DNA of 64,000 bases from assembly GCA_037178675.1 (NCBI GenBank), contig JAYMGJ010000149.1, positions 1 through 64,000 of the forward strand, given 5' to 3'. The position numbers and the translations under genes are program-made. The notes under the pieces were generated by a model. The model was not told where the DNA came from. It searched no databases and saw only the letters and a list, made by a program, of their open reading frames with translations. Source of the stretch: Scleroderma bovista. Its lineage: Eukaryota; Basidiomycota; Agaricomycetes; Boletales; Sclerodermataceae. How positions within the stretch are numbered: position 1 is the first letter of the stretch; the number at the start of each line of letters is the position of its first letter. Below are positions 48,601 through 61,190 of this stretch, in pieces.

Positions 48601-49662
48601 TGCCAATCTTGAGAGTGCAGCTCCAGACGACATCGCTTCTGCGGCACTTTCTAGGATTATTTCCAAGGACGAGTTCAGGCATATGAATATTGTGGGCCAG
48701 TTTAATCTCGGGTTTATCATTGTTCGCAAACGTTTGCCTTATGCTACGCATGATGATGTGGGAGAACAGGAGACAGAGATAGGGCCCGGGCTAGGGCCGG
48801 GCGCACAAGACGACTTATTCATAGTAGACCAGCACGCTGCCGATGAAAAATGGAATTTCGAGACGCTTCAAGAGAAGACGGTTATTGAATCGCAGCGGCT
48901 GTTCAGGTATTATTCTTTCCATTCTTCCATGTATTTGGAGGAGTTGAATATGGGCACGTGTGCTACCGTGCAGACCTCGACCTTTGCATTTGACGGCCGC
49001 AGATGAGCTGATCGCAGTTGAAAATATGGATATACTGAGACGGAACGGATTCGACGTGGTGCAGATGGGTGTCTCAGCGGGTGCTACTCAAGTGGGTAGT
49101 GATGAAGAAGAGGCAAACGAGGAGGAGATGCAGAGATGCAGACTGCACCTCGTAGCGCAGCCAGTGTCGAAGGACACCGTGTTTGACATGAAAGGTGACT
49201 CTGCTACACTGGCCCGTACGATCGCTTACCAATGCAATGCAATACATGCAAATCATTCAGATCTAGAAGAACTCATTCATCTCATGCAAGACCGACCGAA
49301 GGGTACAATGGTCCGTTGCTCCAAAGCTCGCGCTATGTTTGCAATGCGGGCGTGTCGGCGGAGCGTTATGATAGGTATGTCGTTGGACAAACTGCGTATG
49401 ACGTCTGTACGTTTGTTCCTCGTTTATAATCCCTCCTGTCTGGTATTGATCATACGATGGGGTTTTCGCTAATTGGCTATTGAATGAGCAGATCGTGCGA
49501 CGTATGGGAACGATGGATCAGCCGTGGAACTGTCCCCATGGACGGCCGACGATGCGACATCTTTCGGACTTGACGTGTTTTGGAGGTTATGAACTGTCTG
49601 CGCGAGGGATTGACTGGGAGACGTTTGGCTTTGAGGAGTCGGATGACGAGGACCTGAGCTGA
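45658..49662 (+). CDS. PMS1: DNA mismatch repair protein PMS1 (MutL homologue, MutL-alpha subunit)
   Basis: Ten exons (for example 45658-45796, 46004-46218, 46510-46810, 47213-48906, 48974-49406, 49492-49662) keep frame and give about 1128 residues. In the nucleus PMS1 pairs with MLH1 and nicks the new strand during mismatch repair. The N-terminal GHKL ATPase has [21 protein letters not shown] and [13 protein letters not shown] long acidic, disordered linker follows (about 370-850). The C-terminal endonuclease domain has [12 protein letters not shown] near residue 902, matching the DQHAxxExxxxE metal site, then the intron-split [18 protein letters not shown], and [11 protein letters not shown] at the end. 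All catalytic marks are present, so it should be active. The start at 45658 is favoured because the conserved IRAID block follows at once. Confidence 0.92.
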
Positions 49663-49902
49663 TTTATGTGTGCTATCTGTAGTTATTATAGTTAATTGCA
49701 TGCGCAATTTATTATGTACAGCGCCAGAGTGCGTGTTCCATTTTGTGCAATTCCAGCCTTCGATCCATGTGTAATATGATATGTATTGCAGGACGGGGTT
49801 AATCGAGCATTCACACTTCTTTCTGGCAAAGATCGCATCCCGAACACTCATATAATATGTGGTATTCAAACATTACGTCTGGTAAAGTTGGTCTAGCAAG
49901 TA

Positions 49903-51968
49903 TCACATCCTTTCCAGCGGCCGAATACTCAACAACCCCATTGCAGCCCCAAGGACATCCCGTGCACAGATATATAGCCACAATCTAGCCTTTGCCTTGT
50001 CCAGGTCTTTTTCGCCCTTGACCACTAGGGTCTCCCATGCACTGGAAATAGCGTGCGCAAGACGGAACGCGAACGTCACGACCCCGCTAGGCTCGTGCGT
50101 CTTAAGTGCAGTTTTGACGACATCAGGATATGACCCCAAAAGGATAGCGATGTCACGAGCGTGCGTAGACTCTGCCAAAGACGAGGTGTCTATCTGAGAT
50201 GGAGGTGGGAGGGGCAAAAGTTCGGGGTTTTTGCGCTCCATGGACGTCAGACGCACGTGGGCGTACTGTAGGTAAGGACCAGTGTCGCCCTCGAACGACA
50301 ACATCCTCTCCCAGTTGAATGAGTAGTTATTTATCCTGCCGAAGGGTTAAATGGGAACCATGCTGGAAAATGAGTAACTTATTACCGTTTCGCAGCCATG
50401 TCCTGGATCTTAATACCCGTGATACCAACCTCTTGGCTAACCATTTCGGGATCTTCTATCGCGTTGTACTTCGCTTGGTTCTTCTGCATTTGTTCGTGCA
50501 TAACAGACGATGCTTCCTTGATAATCTGGTCCAGAAACACGGCAGTCCCTTTCCTAGTACTCATTCCGAGTACCAGTCCATAGTTGACGTGCTCTAGTCG
50601 GTCGGCCCAAGGGAAACCCATAAGGTCCAGTATTTTGAAGAATTGGGATAGATGGAGATCCTGCTGAGAAGCAACGACGTAGATCATCTTATCAAATTTG
50701 TATCTCTCGTACCGCTCGATCGCCCCAGCGATGTCGCGAGTCAGGTAAATCGATGTGCCGTCTTTAATTATGGTACAATGAGACACTTGCGGATCAGTTC
50801 GATCAAATGGAGGTGACGTCACCTGCTTTTCGGAGCACGGCTTTCCCCATTTTCCATTTCTCCAGGTCCACTAGCTTGGCTCCCTTCACATCGCTGATCA
50901 AGCCAAGTTTATCCAACTCTTCTAAGGCTTTGTCTTGCCACTCCTTGCCGACTTCGCTTTCCCCCGTATATCGGTCGAACGAAATGTTCAACTGATCATA
51001 TGCTTCAATGTATTTCTTGATGCTCAGTTCCCGCCATTCTCGCCAGTTAGAAAGAGCGCTCTCATCTCCATCCTCCATCCGCTTGAAGAATTCAGCGGCT
51101 TCAACTTTCACGTTAGGGTCTGCGTCTGCATCTCGGGAGATTTGGACGTAGACGTCGTAGAGGTGTTTGATGGCATCCTTTTTCAGCTCCTCTTTGGAGC
51201 CATATTTTTCGAAGCCAACTGCTATCATACCAAACTGGAAAAGACATCAGAAGCATGACTCAGAATGTAACTTATGCATACATGGCATTACAGCTCACCT
51301 GAGTTCCCCAATCCCCAAGATAGTTTAGCGATGTAACGTTCCATCCACATGCTTTGTACACGTTGACCAAGAATGCACCGATGATTGTACTTCGGAGGTG
51401 TCCGACGTGGAAAGACTTGGCGATATTAGGGGAAGAAAACTCGACCACGATGGTTTTCCCAGCTCCAGAGGTATTAGTACCGTACGATGGTTTTCCGTTC
51501 GGGCTATCGTATGTGAGGGTATGGATATGATTAAGAACCTCGCGAACGAGGCTGGCGTTATTGAGTTGAAAATGAAGAAACTGCTTGTCGTGGATGATCG
51601 ACGCGATGAAGTCATCGGGCTGGAACTGGACACAAGAGAATTCAGCATCCGCAACAGGTGAGCACATAGAAATTAAATGGTGGAGGCGCTGCTGTGTATG
51701 GACGGTAGGGAAACGAATAGGCACGCACATCTATCATCACCTTTGCAGCCAATTCCTCGGGTTTTCCAGGAAGTCTGAAACGAGGCAGCGCAACAGTGAA
51801 ATCGACACCTTTCTTTCCATAGTCGACGCCCGTGTACGCTTTTTCGATGGTGAGCGGCGGAAGTGTATCCGATAGACGCTTTGCAATCGCAGTCCGGAAG
51901 GCATCTAAAATACATGACGAGGGATCTGTTCCGGCAACGTGTGGTAGAGACGGCAGAGTCGAAACCAT
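49903..51968 (-). CDS. Arginyl-tRNA synthetase, class I
   Basis: Five exons (51968-51729, 51625-51299, 51234-50823, 50761-50386, 50335-49903) give about 595 residues. The enzyme charges tRNA-Arg for translation. Visible marks are [21 protein letters not shown] with the HIGH-type HVGH near residue 153, [47 protein letters not shown] (the place of the KMSKS loop), and the anticodon-binding C-terminus [14 protein letters not shown]...SIRPLERM. The AUG at 51968 yields the cytosolic length. In-frame sequence upstream is open back to a TAA and looks like a mitochondrial targeting peptide, with a CUG in good context at 52046-52044 (see findings). No second ArgRS gene is in the window. Confidence 0.92.
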
Positions 51969-52046
51969 GGTTCCGAGACGTCTTAGAGTGGTCACGATTC
52001 TGGGAGGGCTGATGATGGTACAGATAGACCTAATAAAGAGTGCCAG
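51969..52046 (-). promoter_or_regulatory. Possible CUG-initiated N-terminal extension of ArgRS (mitochondrial targeting signal)
   Basis: Twenty-six codons upstream of the AUG are open and in frame, free of acidic residues, and carry Arg with many Ser, Thr, Ile and Leu. A CTG preceded by GCC and followed by G, a strong context, lies at the start. No AUG occurs in the extension. Confidence 0.4.
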
Positions 52047-53150
52047 GGCTTTGGTATTTCTTTAGAATCGATTAGATTTCGAGTCATTCGAGTGTCAAAA
52101 AGAAAGTCATTACACGTGACGTAGACGCGTGAGTTTCTTATGCTTAGTCATCCAAGAAAACAGACCTTCCCCTGCTTAGAGAATTCTATAGCACATCCAA
52201 TCGTCGTTCCAAAAATGTGACTGTACGACTACGACCACTATCCTCATTCCAATTTTAGTATGGAATGCGGACCCAGGGAGACACTCGCCGACAACGTTTG
52301 CGGCACGTTGATCCGTACAGCCTACAGGATATCGACCAACACGGCGTTCTTCTCGATCTGGTGGACATGGCCTATGGCCGTCTCTAATCCCTTGATGCAG
52401 AGCTGATCCCTGAGAAATACAAGCAGACCATGCAGCGGGCCGACAACCTTGCCGTGTTCCTTCAGATACGAGTCAAGCTCCGCAGCTCTTCGACAACTCT
52501 TTATTTCTGCCAGACAGTTTACCTGTGTAAGGAACTAACACGACTTAGCTACGCAACTACGAAATATTTCCGATCTACGAAGCACTCGAGAGGGCCCGGG
52601 CGTTGGTGAGGACGCCTACCGCGGACCTCGGGGTGAGTTATGGTCGGTACCGGGTAACTGGTATCGATCGTCCTGCGACCGGCAAGACCCACAAAGGGCA
52701 GGGCGGACGTATGTCATCTACGACGCACCGAAGCGGCCAGGTTAGATCCCGCGCCCTATGTCCTGAGGCACGGCCCTCTCAGTGCTTTGCCGCCCCTTGT
52801 ATTTTAGCTTTGACACTTTCCTTGTATTTTAAATACATTGTTGCTTGGACGTCGAGCCACTCCGAGGCGCTTTGACGTCAGTACTGTACTTATAGCGCCT
52901 GTAGCAGCTTCGAGCTGTAGCGAAATCCGATTTCCAGTTCCGCATCTCACGTCCGAGTCCCCAGTCTAAGAAGTCACAAGTTTCCTGTCGTATCTACAAC
53001 ATTCACCGTCCGAGTTCCAAGTCTCTTCTGTCTCTCTTCTCCTTCTCACTCCCTTGTCCTCACGAACACCCGAACCCGCACCTTCCCCTACACCTGTGAA
53101 AAAATAAATTATGAAATGGGAGCAATGGTAGCCATTACCAGCTGTTGTCA
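52047..53150. other. Spacer with fragmentary open frames
   Basis: About 1.1 kb. A stretch at 52262-52510 on the plus strand reads almost continuously as protein with one stop, rich in Arg, Asp and Leu. It may be a degraded gene or transposon piece, but I cannot name it. Confidence 0.3.
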
Positions 53151-53159
53151 CACAATAGC

Positions 53160-53563
53160 CTGTTTGCAGAAGGCATTGGTGACGGATATTGATGATTCCG
53201 CTCACTAACTTCGTAAGAACGTCAACGAGTGTATTGGGGATTTTGATCTCATCTGTGGTGATATGCCACATCTTCTGGGTAGTAGTATGTCACGTCTAGG
53301 ATAGCATCAGGGGAAACGGAAATCAGCCATTCTTGCAGAATTGCATCCGGTTGGCCTTTCTTCTTTTGGGCCAGCAGCAAGTCTTGACCAGGGGGAAAAC
53401 TAGGACAAGTTTCATAATTAAGAAAAGGAGACCAGGAAAGGATACAGATCGGATAAGCCGCTGTTGGCCCAGCCAATGCTGCAAACATGAGTGGAAAGCG
53501 ACGTCGATTGCCATGGACGACATAGATAGACGCCAGGAACATGCCGTCAATCACTCTTGACAA
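53160..53563 (-). pseudogene. DUF6534-like multi-membrane-segment protein fragment
   Basis: Minus-strand frames give FLASIYVVHGNRRRFPLMFAAL, then LISVSPDAILDVTYYY and, across a possible intron near 53270, PNTLVDVLTKLVSGIINI. Together they resemble the order in basidiomycete DUF6534 proteins: a membrane helix followed by a G/N-R-R turn, a W/L..S...D..I..T..YY helix, then an N/D-T-L...L..++..INTG helix. These proteins have about seven membrane segments and unknown function. No complete gene can be assembled because the first helices and the C-terminal NSLLATLNAR-type end are missing. Confidence 0.45.
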
Positions 53564-54988
53564 TGCACGAAGTAGAGAAGACCTACAGCCCTAACCCCAG
53601 GCGCTCGACAAACTACCTGTTCTGGGGCTCTCTGGGGGTGGAGCTGCCACGTTGCGTCTGTGTCCTGCCAACAAGCGACTTTTTTGCCACTTCACATGGA
53701 CAATGACACGTAATTCGAGCGCAACATTGCCCCCCCCCTGCGAGCTATCACCGGAATTGGATGGCTGGCTTACTACCAGGCTACTGCTCATGTATGCATT
53801 CGTATTCAAGGAAACGAATGTGCTTTGTAACAACAGGCCGTCTAGAAAGGAAGCCTTTGTCTGAATGCCTAATGCTCGAATATGAACCATCCTTGCATGC
53901 GAACCTAGGGACATTGAAGAAGCCTCACAGTTCTTGGATCCTCTTCCAGCCCGGACTCGTGTCTTGACATCACATGGCACGCAGATGTAACTTTTTTTTC
54001 CGGGGAATCATTGCAAATAATTCATAGCCGCCAGCAGACCCAGGGGTTCGAGTGGTGCAGCATGGGGCGTGGCGAACGGAAAGTGAAGGGATGGGAAACC
54101 TTGCTAGTCTTCTTCTTTATCAGCCAATCCTGATGGGTCTGGCATTCCCACTCGACAGACTCCCATCTGCAAGAAGACTCCGTCAAAAGAGACGCACATC
54201 ATCTCTTCGGTGCTGAGGTTTGTAAAAAAAAACTTCGTTTGGAAGCCATTGGTAACCCGGCGACAGCCTCTGAACTGGGCTTCGTGTGGGCGGCCTTTAC
54301 TGTGCAAATCGACCTCCAAGAGCGACCAAGCTCTTAGAAACGGGCTTACCCAAGAGACAGCTGCCACTGAGAGCAACAGAAACTTTGAGTATAGAATTAT
54401 CGACATAATGTTTATCGTGACGCACTATGCCTATCAAAGGCCTGTCAGCTGGTCGTTTTCTCCTATCAAACCTTTATTGTAGCGCCTTTTAGTCGCTGTC
54501 ATCCGACCATGGCTCACCTTATTTCCGACTCGTTGAGGTGTGATCGATGCCTTGAATAGGGAAGGTGCATACAAGTACATTGGTCCAGGACAGGGTTGTC
54601 CAGGGCACTGTCCGATGACAAGCCATCATGATCTGAGCTTTCAGATCCCCGCGTTGGTTGGCGGATGGATTTCCAAGGTCGAAATTCAGGATAAAGCACT
54701 ATACAATGCCACGCTTATGATGGGCGTTCTCATACGGCACCCGAATCAAATTCCGCCACTGCCCACAGTCCTCGGAATCAAGAAAAGGGATCATGTCACT
54801 AGCATTTCCCTCCAAATTTGTTACCTAGCTTTCCCGCTGCACAGGTTTTTTCGTGTAGGTGCAGAGGATAGGCCAAGCACCTTTCATTTACATTTCCCTA
54901 CATGACATTGGAACGTGTTGAAAACATTGGGACGCAAACAGAACAATGAAAGTACACGGTCCCCCCCATTCTCCTACGAATGGTTGGT

Positions 54989-55128
54989 GCCATTATTTAA
55001 CACAGGAAGAGAGGTGGGGATAACAACCTATTAGTAAGATATCAAACATAGGCAACAACGGAGACATGTATCCCAGAGCTAAACTTACATTTGCAGTAGC
55101 GGCATTAGCTGCAGCTTGGTTTCCTTGA
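54989..55128 (-). repeat. Tandem exon-intron duplication, unit 1
   Basis: This 140 bp unit and the one at 55140-55281 share most bases in order, including GGAAGAG, GGGGATAACAACCTA, AAGATATCA and GCAGCTTGGTTTCCTTGA. On the minus strand each contains a GT...AG intron and the start of an exon beginning GTTGTTATCCCC, so an exon with its intron has been duplicated. Confidence 0.6.
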
Positions 55129-55139
55129 AAATGGATGAC

Positions 55140-55281
55140 GCCATTATATAATACAGGAAGAGGGGCGGGGATAACAACCTAGTAAGATATCAGACATGGG
55201 CAACAGCGGACAGACACGTATCCCAAAGGTAAACCTACATTTCCAGGAATGGGATTAGCTCCTGCAGCTTGGTTTCCTTGA
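55140..55281 (-). repeat. Tandem exon-intron duplication, unit 2
   Basis: Second copy of the unit at 54989-55128. The predicted minus-strand peptides VVIPAPLPVLYNG and VVIPTSLPVLNNG show that the duplication also repeats coding sequence. The host gene is not identified. Confidence 0.6.
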
Positions 55282-55998
55282 GGGGATGTTGGTATTGCCT
55301 TGAAAAGAGAGTTCGATTCACTACGGAACTACATCAGAGAAGAGAAAATTAAGGGGGCGCTGAGAACAGTTGCTCACGGCAGAGAGGTAGAAGGGCCAGT
55401 GTAGTACGACATGATTTACTGCTGTCGAGCATTCCCGCCTGACATTTATTGTGAGGAGGGTCATCGCCATATGGTAGATTTGTCGTGGCCGATCTGGGTG
55501 AGGATTGGATACCAGATTTTTTGAACATCGATGTCACGATCAAATCTGAGATCGTGCATTAGGGGGTTGTAAATGAAGCCTCAAACGACAATGGTAGGAA
55601 AAAAATCGCAACACGAAGTCGTGTGTTGGATCAACGCGAGGTATCCGGCCAAGAAGTCCGGCGAGCAAAACTTACCGAGGAACTTGGTCGGCGTGCACGC
55701 CATTACTTACTTGACTCGTGATGGGAAATCAAAATCGCATCATTCGTGGCTATCCCTGCAGCAATAGAAGCAGTTCCTGCTGCACATTCACGTTCTGAAT
55801 ACCATCAATATCATTGTAGGATTTTTGGCAATGTTAAACGCAATAATAATTGAAGCCCATGCGGTGAGACGTACCTGTGCGTGGACCCTGAGTGATAGAC
55901 GTAAGTGTTACTTCCTTTGTTACCTTTTTCAACGATCGGAGCATCGACACAAGCGTGTACCACTACTTGGCCAACATCACACCGTGCGATCGAGCAAA

Positions 55999-56197
55999 TC
56001 AAGACTGCCGGAAGACTACCAGCCCCTGCGGGGCACAGGTTAAGTTTGTGCCCCAAAGCTTGAACAACTGCCATGAGCATCGAAAGGACGAAAATGAGTA
56101 TAGTAAAGAAAGACCAAGCAAAGATTCGAGTCGTGTCAGAGTGGGGCGATAGTATTCGAATTTGATACCGTGGTTGCGGATCTGGGGTTGCCTCCAC
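55999..56197 (-). pseudogene. Membrane-protein fragment, possibly DUF6534-like
   Basis: A minus-strand frame encodes TTRIFAWSFFTILIFVLSMLMAVVQALG, a long hydrophobic helix preceded by an R-I turn, comparable to the third or fourth helix of DUF6534 proteins. The flanking exons could not be joined. Confidence 0.25.
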
Positions 56198-56299
56198 TTC
56201 TCCGCCGTTCGCGGCGACTTAAATGCACCCACACACCCTTTCAGATCTGCGTTGAAACGTTGAACGTTAACCATAATGCAAGAGTAACGCATTGGTATA

Positions 56300-59200
56300 T
56301 CCTTCCTATTTCGCAGGTGGGTGAAGGCACATTAAGGTGATAGATTGATTCAGAATTTGATCTTTTAGTTTGCGAACCCCATCGAACCGGAAACGACATA
56401 AATCCTCGCGCTTCGGAGCGTGGTAAGTAGTGGCATGACCATTCCGTCAATACCTGCCAGCAGTCAGATTCCCTTGGTCGAGATTCCGATAAATGGTGCT
56501 TGGCTGGCTGTGCCACCAGATGGTTGCCTAACTTGTTGGTTCATCAAAGGACAGAAAACGCACATTATCCACTTCAATCCGGACCCTTTTAGGTGATTAA
56601 GTAGCATGGAGATGTCAGTTGAAATGGGTCGCTCTCCAAAAACAAAACATGGTCTACGGGAGTTTGACTCAGCGCCAGTGCCATTGGGACGCCAGCAACT
56701 TGAAGCTGAATTAGGACACAGACGTTGACCTTTCTAATACCCTCCCCAGTATTTTTGGTGTATGGGTCGCTTATAGACTGACTCATTATAGCACGGTGTT
56801 ATCCCAAGGCAGCAGATAACCATTTCTTTGGTGCCATGGCGTGGTGATTAACCAACTGCATTGCTCCACCCTACAGATGCAACTTGGACCCGAAGCTATG
56901 CTAATTTTGCCACTTCATACATTCTGTGCAGGCATCCTCTGGCGTTCGGAGTGGGATGACATCCGCTAATAAAAGTCAAAATCACCAGGGATCTAAATCC
57001 TCCATTCTATTGTGGGTGCCATTGGCGTGGGTCGCGTTATGCACTGCATCCATGGTGCACAGACCGGTGGTCTCGGAGATGTGTCAAGGCTCCAGCCTGC
57101 CTCGCGGGAAGAATACCTTGTGGTCCGTGGAACATTCGATCGCCATGCCCAAGCCCTGAGACCAACCAACGTGTGTAGTGGTGTGTAGTTCTGAACGAGT
57201 TGAAAATCGCTTTACCCTCTAGGAAAGGTCAAAAAAACACGATCAGTTGATGGCTCACTAACACTGATGGCTACTTGACTGCTTTGAACGAACAAAAGGG
57301 CTTTTAGAATCGCATGTTAATTGAGACCTCGATGCTTCTTTAGCGCAGGCACGCAGGTTCCACACGAAACAATCGCAGGAAAGGATGCATCATTGCGTGC
57401 CTGCAGCAATCACGAGGCGTGCTGCGAATCCACCTGGACGTGGATTTGTGCTGTGTTCCACAGGCGTTCCCATTGATCATCCATGGCTGCTCACCAAACA
57501 AAAAAATACACAGGTTTCGGATTACTGGAAGTTCAGGAATGGTAGGATTATGGCGTCACGATACGACGAATCGGCGATGCGGAGCACATCAATAGCAAGG
57601 TATACCCCATAAGTAAAGCCAAATCCCCCGATCAAATACGGTAACTACTAGGTGAGCTACTCTTAAAACAATTGCGAAGCCTCAAGGCATCTTCAAATAT
57701 GCTGGTCCCATCCGCGAGAGAGGTAGATTACTAATCACTGTTTGATACGAGGCCCATTTAGGGAGATGCGCAAGGAGTCGGTTGGCCATCAGCTAGAAGA
57801 TACCGCAAATGTGAGCTGTCCACGACACCGCCAGTGGTATACTCTGCTTGATGGTTACCATTCCCCTGTCGACGTATCATTTCCCCCGTCCGTGAAATGT
57901 GAATTTATGCGATGTGACCGACTTGATGTTGTGATAATGAAGGTTGCGCTCTTGTTTATGAGCAACACCTGTTTCTGTAACTGGATGTTGGAAAATACGA
58001 AAAGGTGGGTGAAAAATACTCGTATTGTGCTTACCGTCATTTGCAGTGGTCAGCGCTTCACCTGATGCGCAGTCTTCATGACGGCTTCCGCATATTGTTG
58101 GAGGACAAACCCCGGTTCATAGGCTGCTTCAGGAACTGATGACCATGCCGCCTTGGCAAATCTGGAGGACGTTGTGGCCTATGGGCATTTCGAAAGTTGA
58201 TGGTTTTGACAGAATGGCCTGTTTCGCATCTCTCGTGCCCCAACCAGCAAAGTATTGTGTTTGAAGTTAGAACGAAGGGGTGGGGAAACACCTGCCATTG
58301 GTATGTGGGGATGAGGTCATTCCGATGTAAGACACGTGTTAGGCTTACAGCAGTTTGCACAGGTATAAACTCTAGATCGCAAACATTTCACCGCTTCAGC
58401 AGCTGCTAGGAACCATCTATGCGCCATCTACATGTGTTTTCGTACACTGACTGTGACTCGATCGTGGTCTTGGGCACTAGAGAGAGAAAGAGAGAGAGAA
58501 TAAGGTCTTGGGCACTAGGGACCAACGGTACCCACTCAACCAGGAATACGTCGTTTTTGGGACCACAAGTCACCACTGTCCTAACCGCGAGGTTAGGGAG
58601 CCAAATTACACATTTGTCATTCATGCCATCTCTCGGCAGTGTTGACCATCCCCAGGTGCCGTATACCAATGTGGTTGTAGTTGTGGTTGGCTTTCACGGG
58701 TCATAATGGCGATGAAGACCCTGAGGAGCTCCAAGAAGGATGGCCTCGTGATCAACTCGGCAATTGGTCAAACAATCCAAGGCTTCTGCTTTTGAAAACG
58801 TTGTTCTGTGGTGGCACCATTTCGTTAGTAAAGGGTATCATTATGGACAAGTGGCTATATTGTGTAGGAACTGCCTCCACGAATTGCTACCTGGCCAGTG
58901 AAATACGGACTCACTCTCACTGAAGCTGCATGGTTATCATATGTGACTCGCCATTCTGAAATATTTAATGAAGAATAAAATGGGAAACGATACTGGGTTC
59001 CACGGCCGCACATCTGTGATGACTGCTGTCGTCAAACCCTAGTTTGGCTGAACCTGGCTCATTCCCGCAAGACACCAGCCACCTCTTTTCATTCTACTGA
59101 CCTTTTCAGACACCGTGATTGTGTCAAATTAATTAAAATCACAGCGTCCGTGTTGAAAATGACCTTCAATGACGCATCCGAATGGATTTACATCGCCGTT

Positions 59201-59600
59201 TGGCCATATCCGAGCTCCATCTTATAGGCCCACAATACGGTGACCAGACATAAACTCCTTCCGCGCTGACTCCTATTCAACACCGGTCATGAACTGCACG
59301 GATATGTATCTGTGGCACCAGGTCCTGGTAGCACCAATGATGTGATAGTGCAGAATTGGCAGCAAAAGTCGCATTATAATAGAGTAAATCTGGATATCAC
59401 ACAAATCGACACAGCAGTGCAAGGCTTAGTAGACTAAAACGATTTAAGGTCCAAAATGCAGATTGAAACATGCGATACAACCGGAACAGAACTCGCGTCA
59501 AATTACCCCGAACCCCACTCAGTTGCCTCCGACTGGGGCCAACATATTACCATTCTGGCATTAGGCATTGTGAGTTGACACGCACTGACCGATTCGCGGG
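56300..59600. other. Gene-poor stretch
   Basis: About 3.3 kb with short frames on both strands and several weak splice signals but no protein I recognise. A GAGAGA run lies at 58481-58499. It may hold more degraded membrane-protein exons. Confidence 0.3.
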
Positions 59601-59668
59601 CACTCACATCGACATGATTGTTTTGTCCCTGTACATTTTGTCCCAGGGCATTGTCAAGCGAGGTTGAT

Positions 59669-59950
59669 TTACTGTACTGCTAAGTGAGAAGCATAACAAT
59701 GATGTAAAAATAATGGTGACATACGAACGGGAAGTACCGTTGTAGTGCATATCACTGCAGACGTAAGCCATGTTGCAGTTGCTGCACAACGGTATATCCC
59801 TGAGATCGGTAATATGATCGTTGCGATGAAAGCAGCGAGGATTGGAATACGGGGGAACATGGTTATACAGCGACCGTGAATCGCGGTGGTTGGAATGCTG
59901 GGAACCGTGACATTGCAACTGTGAATCTCCGGGGGCGTCATGGTTGTCGT
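59669..59950 (-). pseudogene. DUF6534-like membrane-protein fragment
   Basis: A minus-strand frame reads IPILAAFIATIILPISGIYR, then CAATATWLTSAVICTTTVLP, resembling the DUF6534 helix followed by the TW.gSA..CD segment. The Asp usual after Cys is replaced by Thr. No intact gene surrounds it. Confidence 0.35.
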
Positions 59951-60327
59951 GCAGCTGAGGATTGAAGGGAATGGATGACTGTTCAACGTAGTTCTCTGTA
60001 GACATCGTTGATTGGTGTTGGGCACTGGCCTTAGTAGCAGCACCTCGCTCTTTATACGGAGTCGAAAGTAATAAGCATGGTAAGGATGCTGGGTGTGCCA
60101 GGCCTCGTCGAGAATTGACACGACGATCAAATGTATCGTGGTAAAACATGAAATTAGTTCATGTCATCGAAAGATAGGTGGTTGTGGATAGAGGCCCATC
60201 GTTGTGTACAAGCCATGGCGTAGTTTTTGTGATGAACGTGTCCATTCCTGGCAGGGTAATGGGTTGGCTGACAGAACTGAAGTTACTTTCCCTCATGCAT
60301 AGAATAAAGTTAGGCCAATGGATAAAA

Positions 60328-60560
60328 TTAGTTACTCAAGGCCCACTTACTTGTACAAGGTTGCGCAGTTGCAGTAACAACAATCAGGTACACACATACC
60401 TTGTTCGATCGGACACCAGTATGGCCGATCACGTGAAACCCCACCAAATGGCAGGTTATAATGTCTTCACAATTAAGTTCAAGGCCACTACAATGCGGTT
60501 CCCTGCCCAGTCCGTTTGCCACATACTGGACTGGTCCCATACGATCGCTATGGCAGTGGA
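60328..60560 (-). pseudogene. DUF6534-like membrane-protein fragment
   Basis: A minus-strand frame contains VWQTDWAGNRIVVALNLIV, comparable to the helix-turn RVW.LS..NR.I of DUF6534 proteins, followed by stops. A second frame has a hydrophobic CVYLIVVTATAQ piece. Confidence 0.25.
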
Positions 60561-60962
60561 AGTAAGCAAGGGAAAGAAATCCAACAAAAGCTCCAATCGC
60601 CAGGATCTTGTTAAAATCTCGGCTGCATCTTTATAGCGAGTCCCGTCATTTTCGCAACTTCAAACGGTCCGTCACTGCTGTATTGTTTGAATCAGTCCAA
60701 GGGGTCCACCTTCTTCTGCGTCTGATTAATGGCAGCCCACGCCAGATCCAATGTGCGACCAGCTCCTTGCCACCTTGGCCAACTACGATAAATACATATC
60801 CGTGACGATCGATATCGTGCCTCGATAAGCTCGCTGGGTACTCGAGGCACAACACATGTCAGCCGTGTCTGCCAGATGAGCTGTTGGAGATTGTAACACA
60901 CCTTTGCATCATAGGTCAATAGGGGATGCGGTCCTAACCCTGTAGGGAGCATTGACAGTCGA

Positions 60963-61190
60963 CTACTGGACTAAAACGAGGAGCTGGTTCAACATTAGCG
61001 CTTTAGCAGCCGCTGACTCAGCCCATACGTACGCTGAGAAGATGTGAGAGGCATGCACTTGGCCAACTACTTCTTCGTTTTGGCAAAACGTGAGCGCCCA
61101 ACGATATCCATTGATACTGGTCTGCACAATAAAGGCAAGGAACGTGAATTGATGAAGAGAATAAGCGATGAGGAACCATGTTCCTGTCAC
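60963..61190 (-). pseudogene. DUF6534-like membrane-protein fragment
   Basis: A minus-strand frame encodes a hydrophobic FTFLAFIVQTSINGYRWALT followed by FCQN, close to the VQ.FFA.R.W.L pattern of DUF6534 proteins. It is isolated; neighbouring exons are not evident. Confidence 0.3.

Noticed and set aside
52262..52870. Possible transposon or gene remnant on the plus strand
   Set aside because: There is some protein-like continuity but with a stop and no recognisable motif, so it is not listed as a gene.
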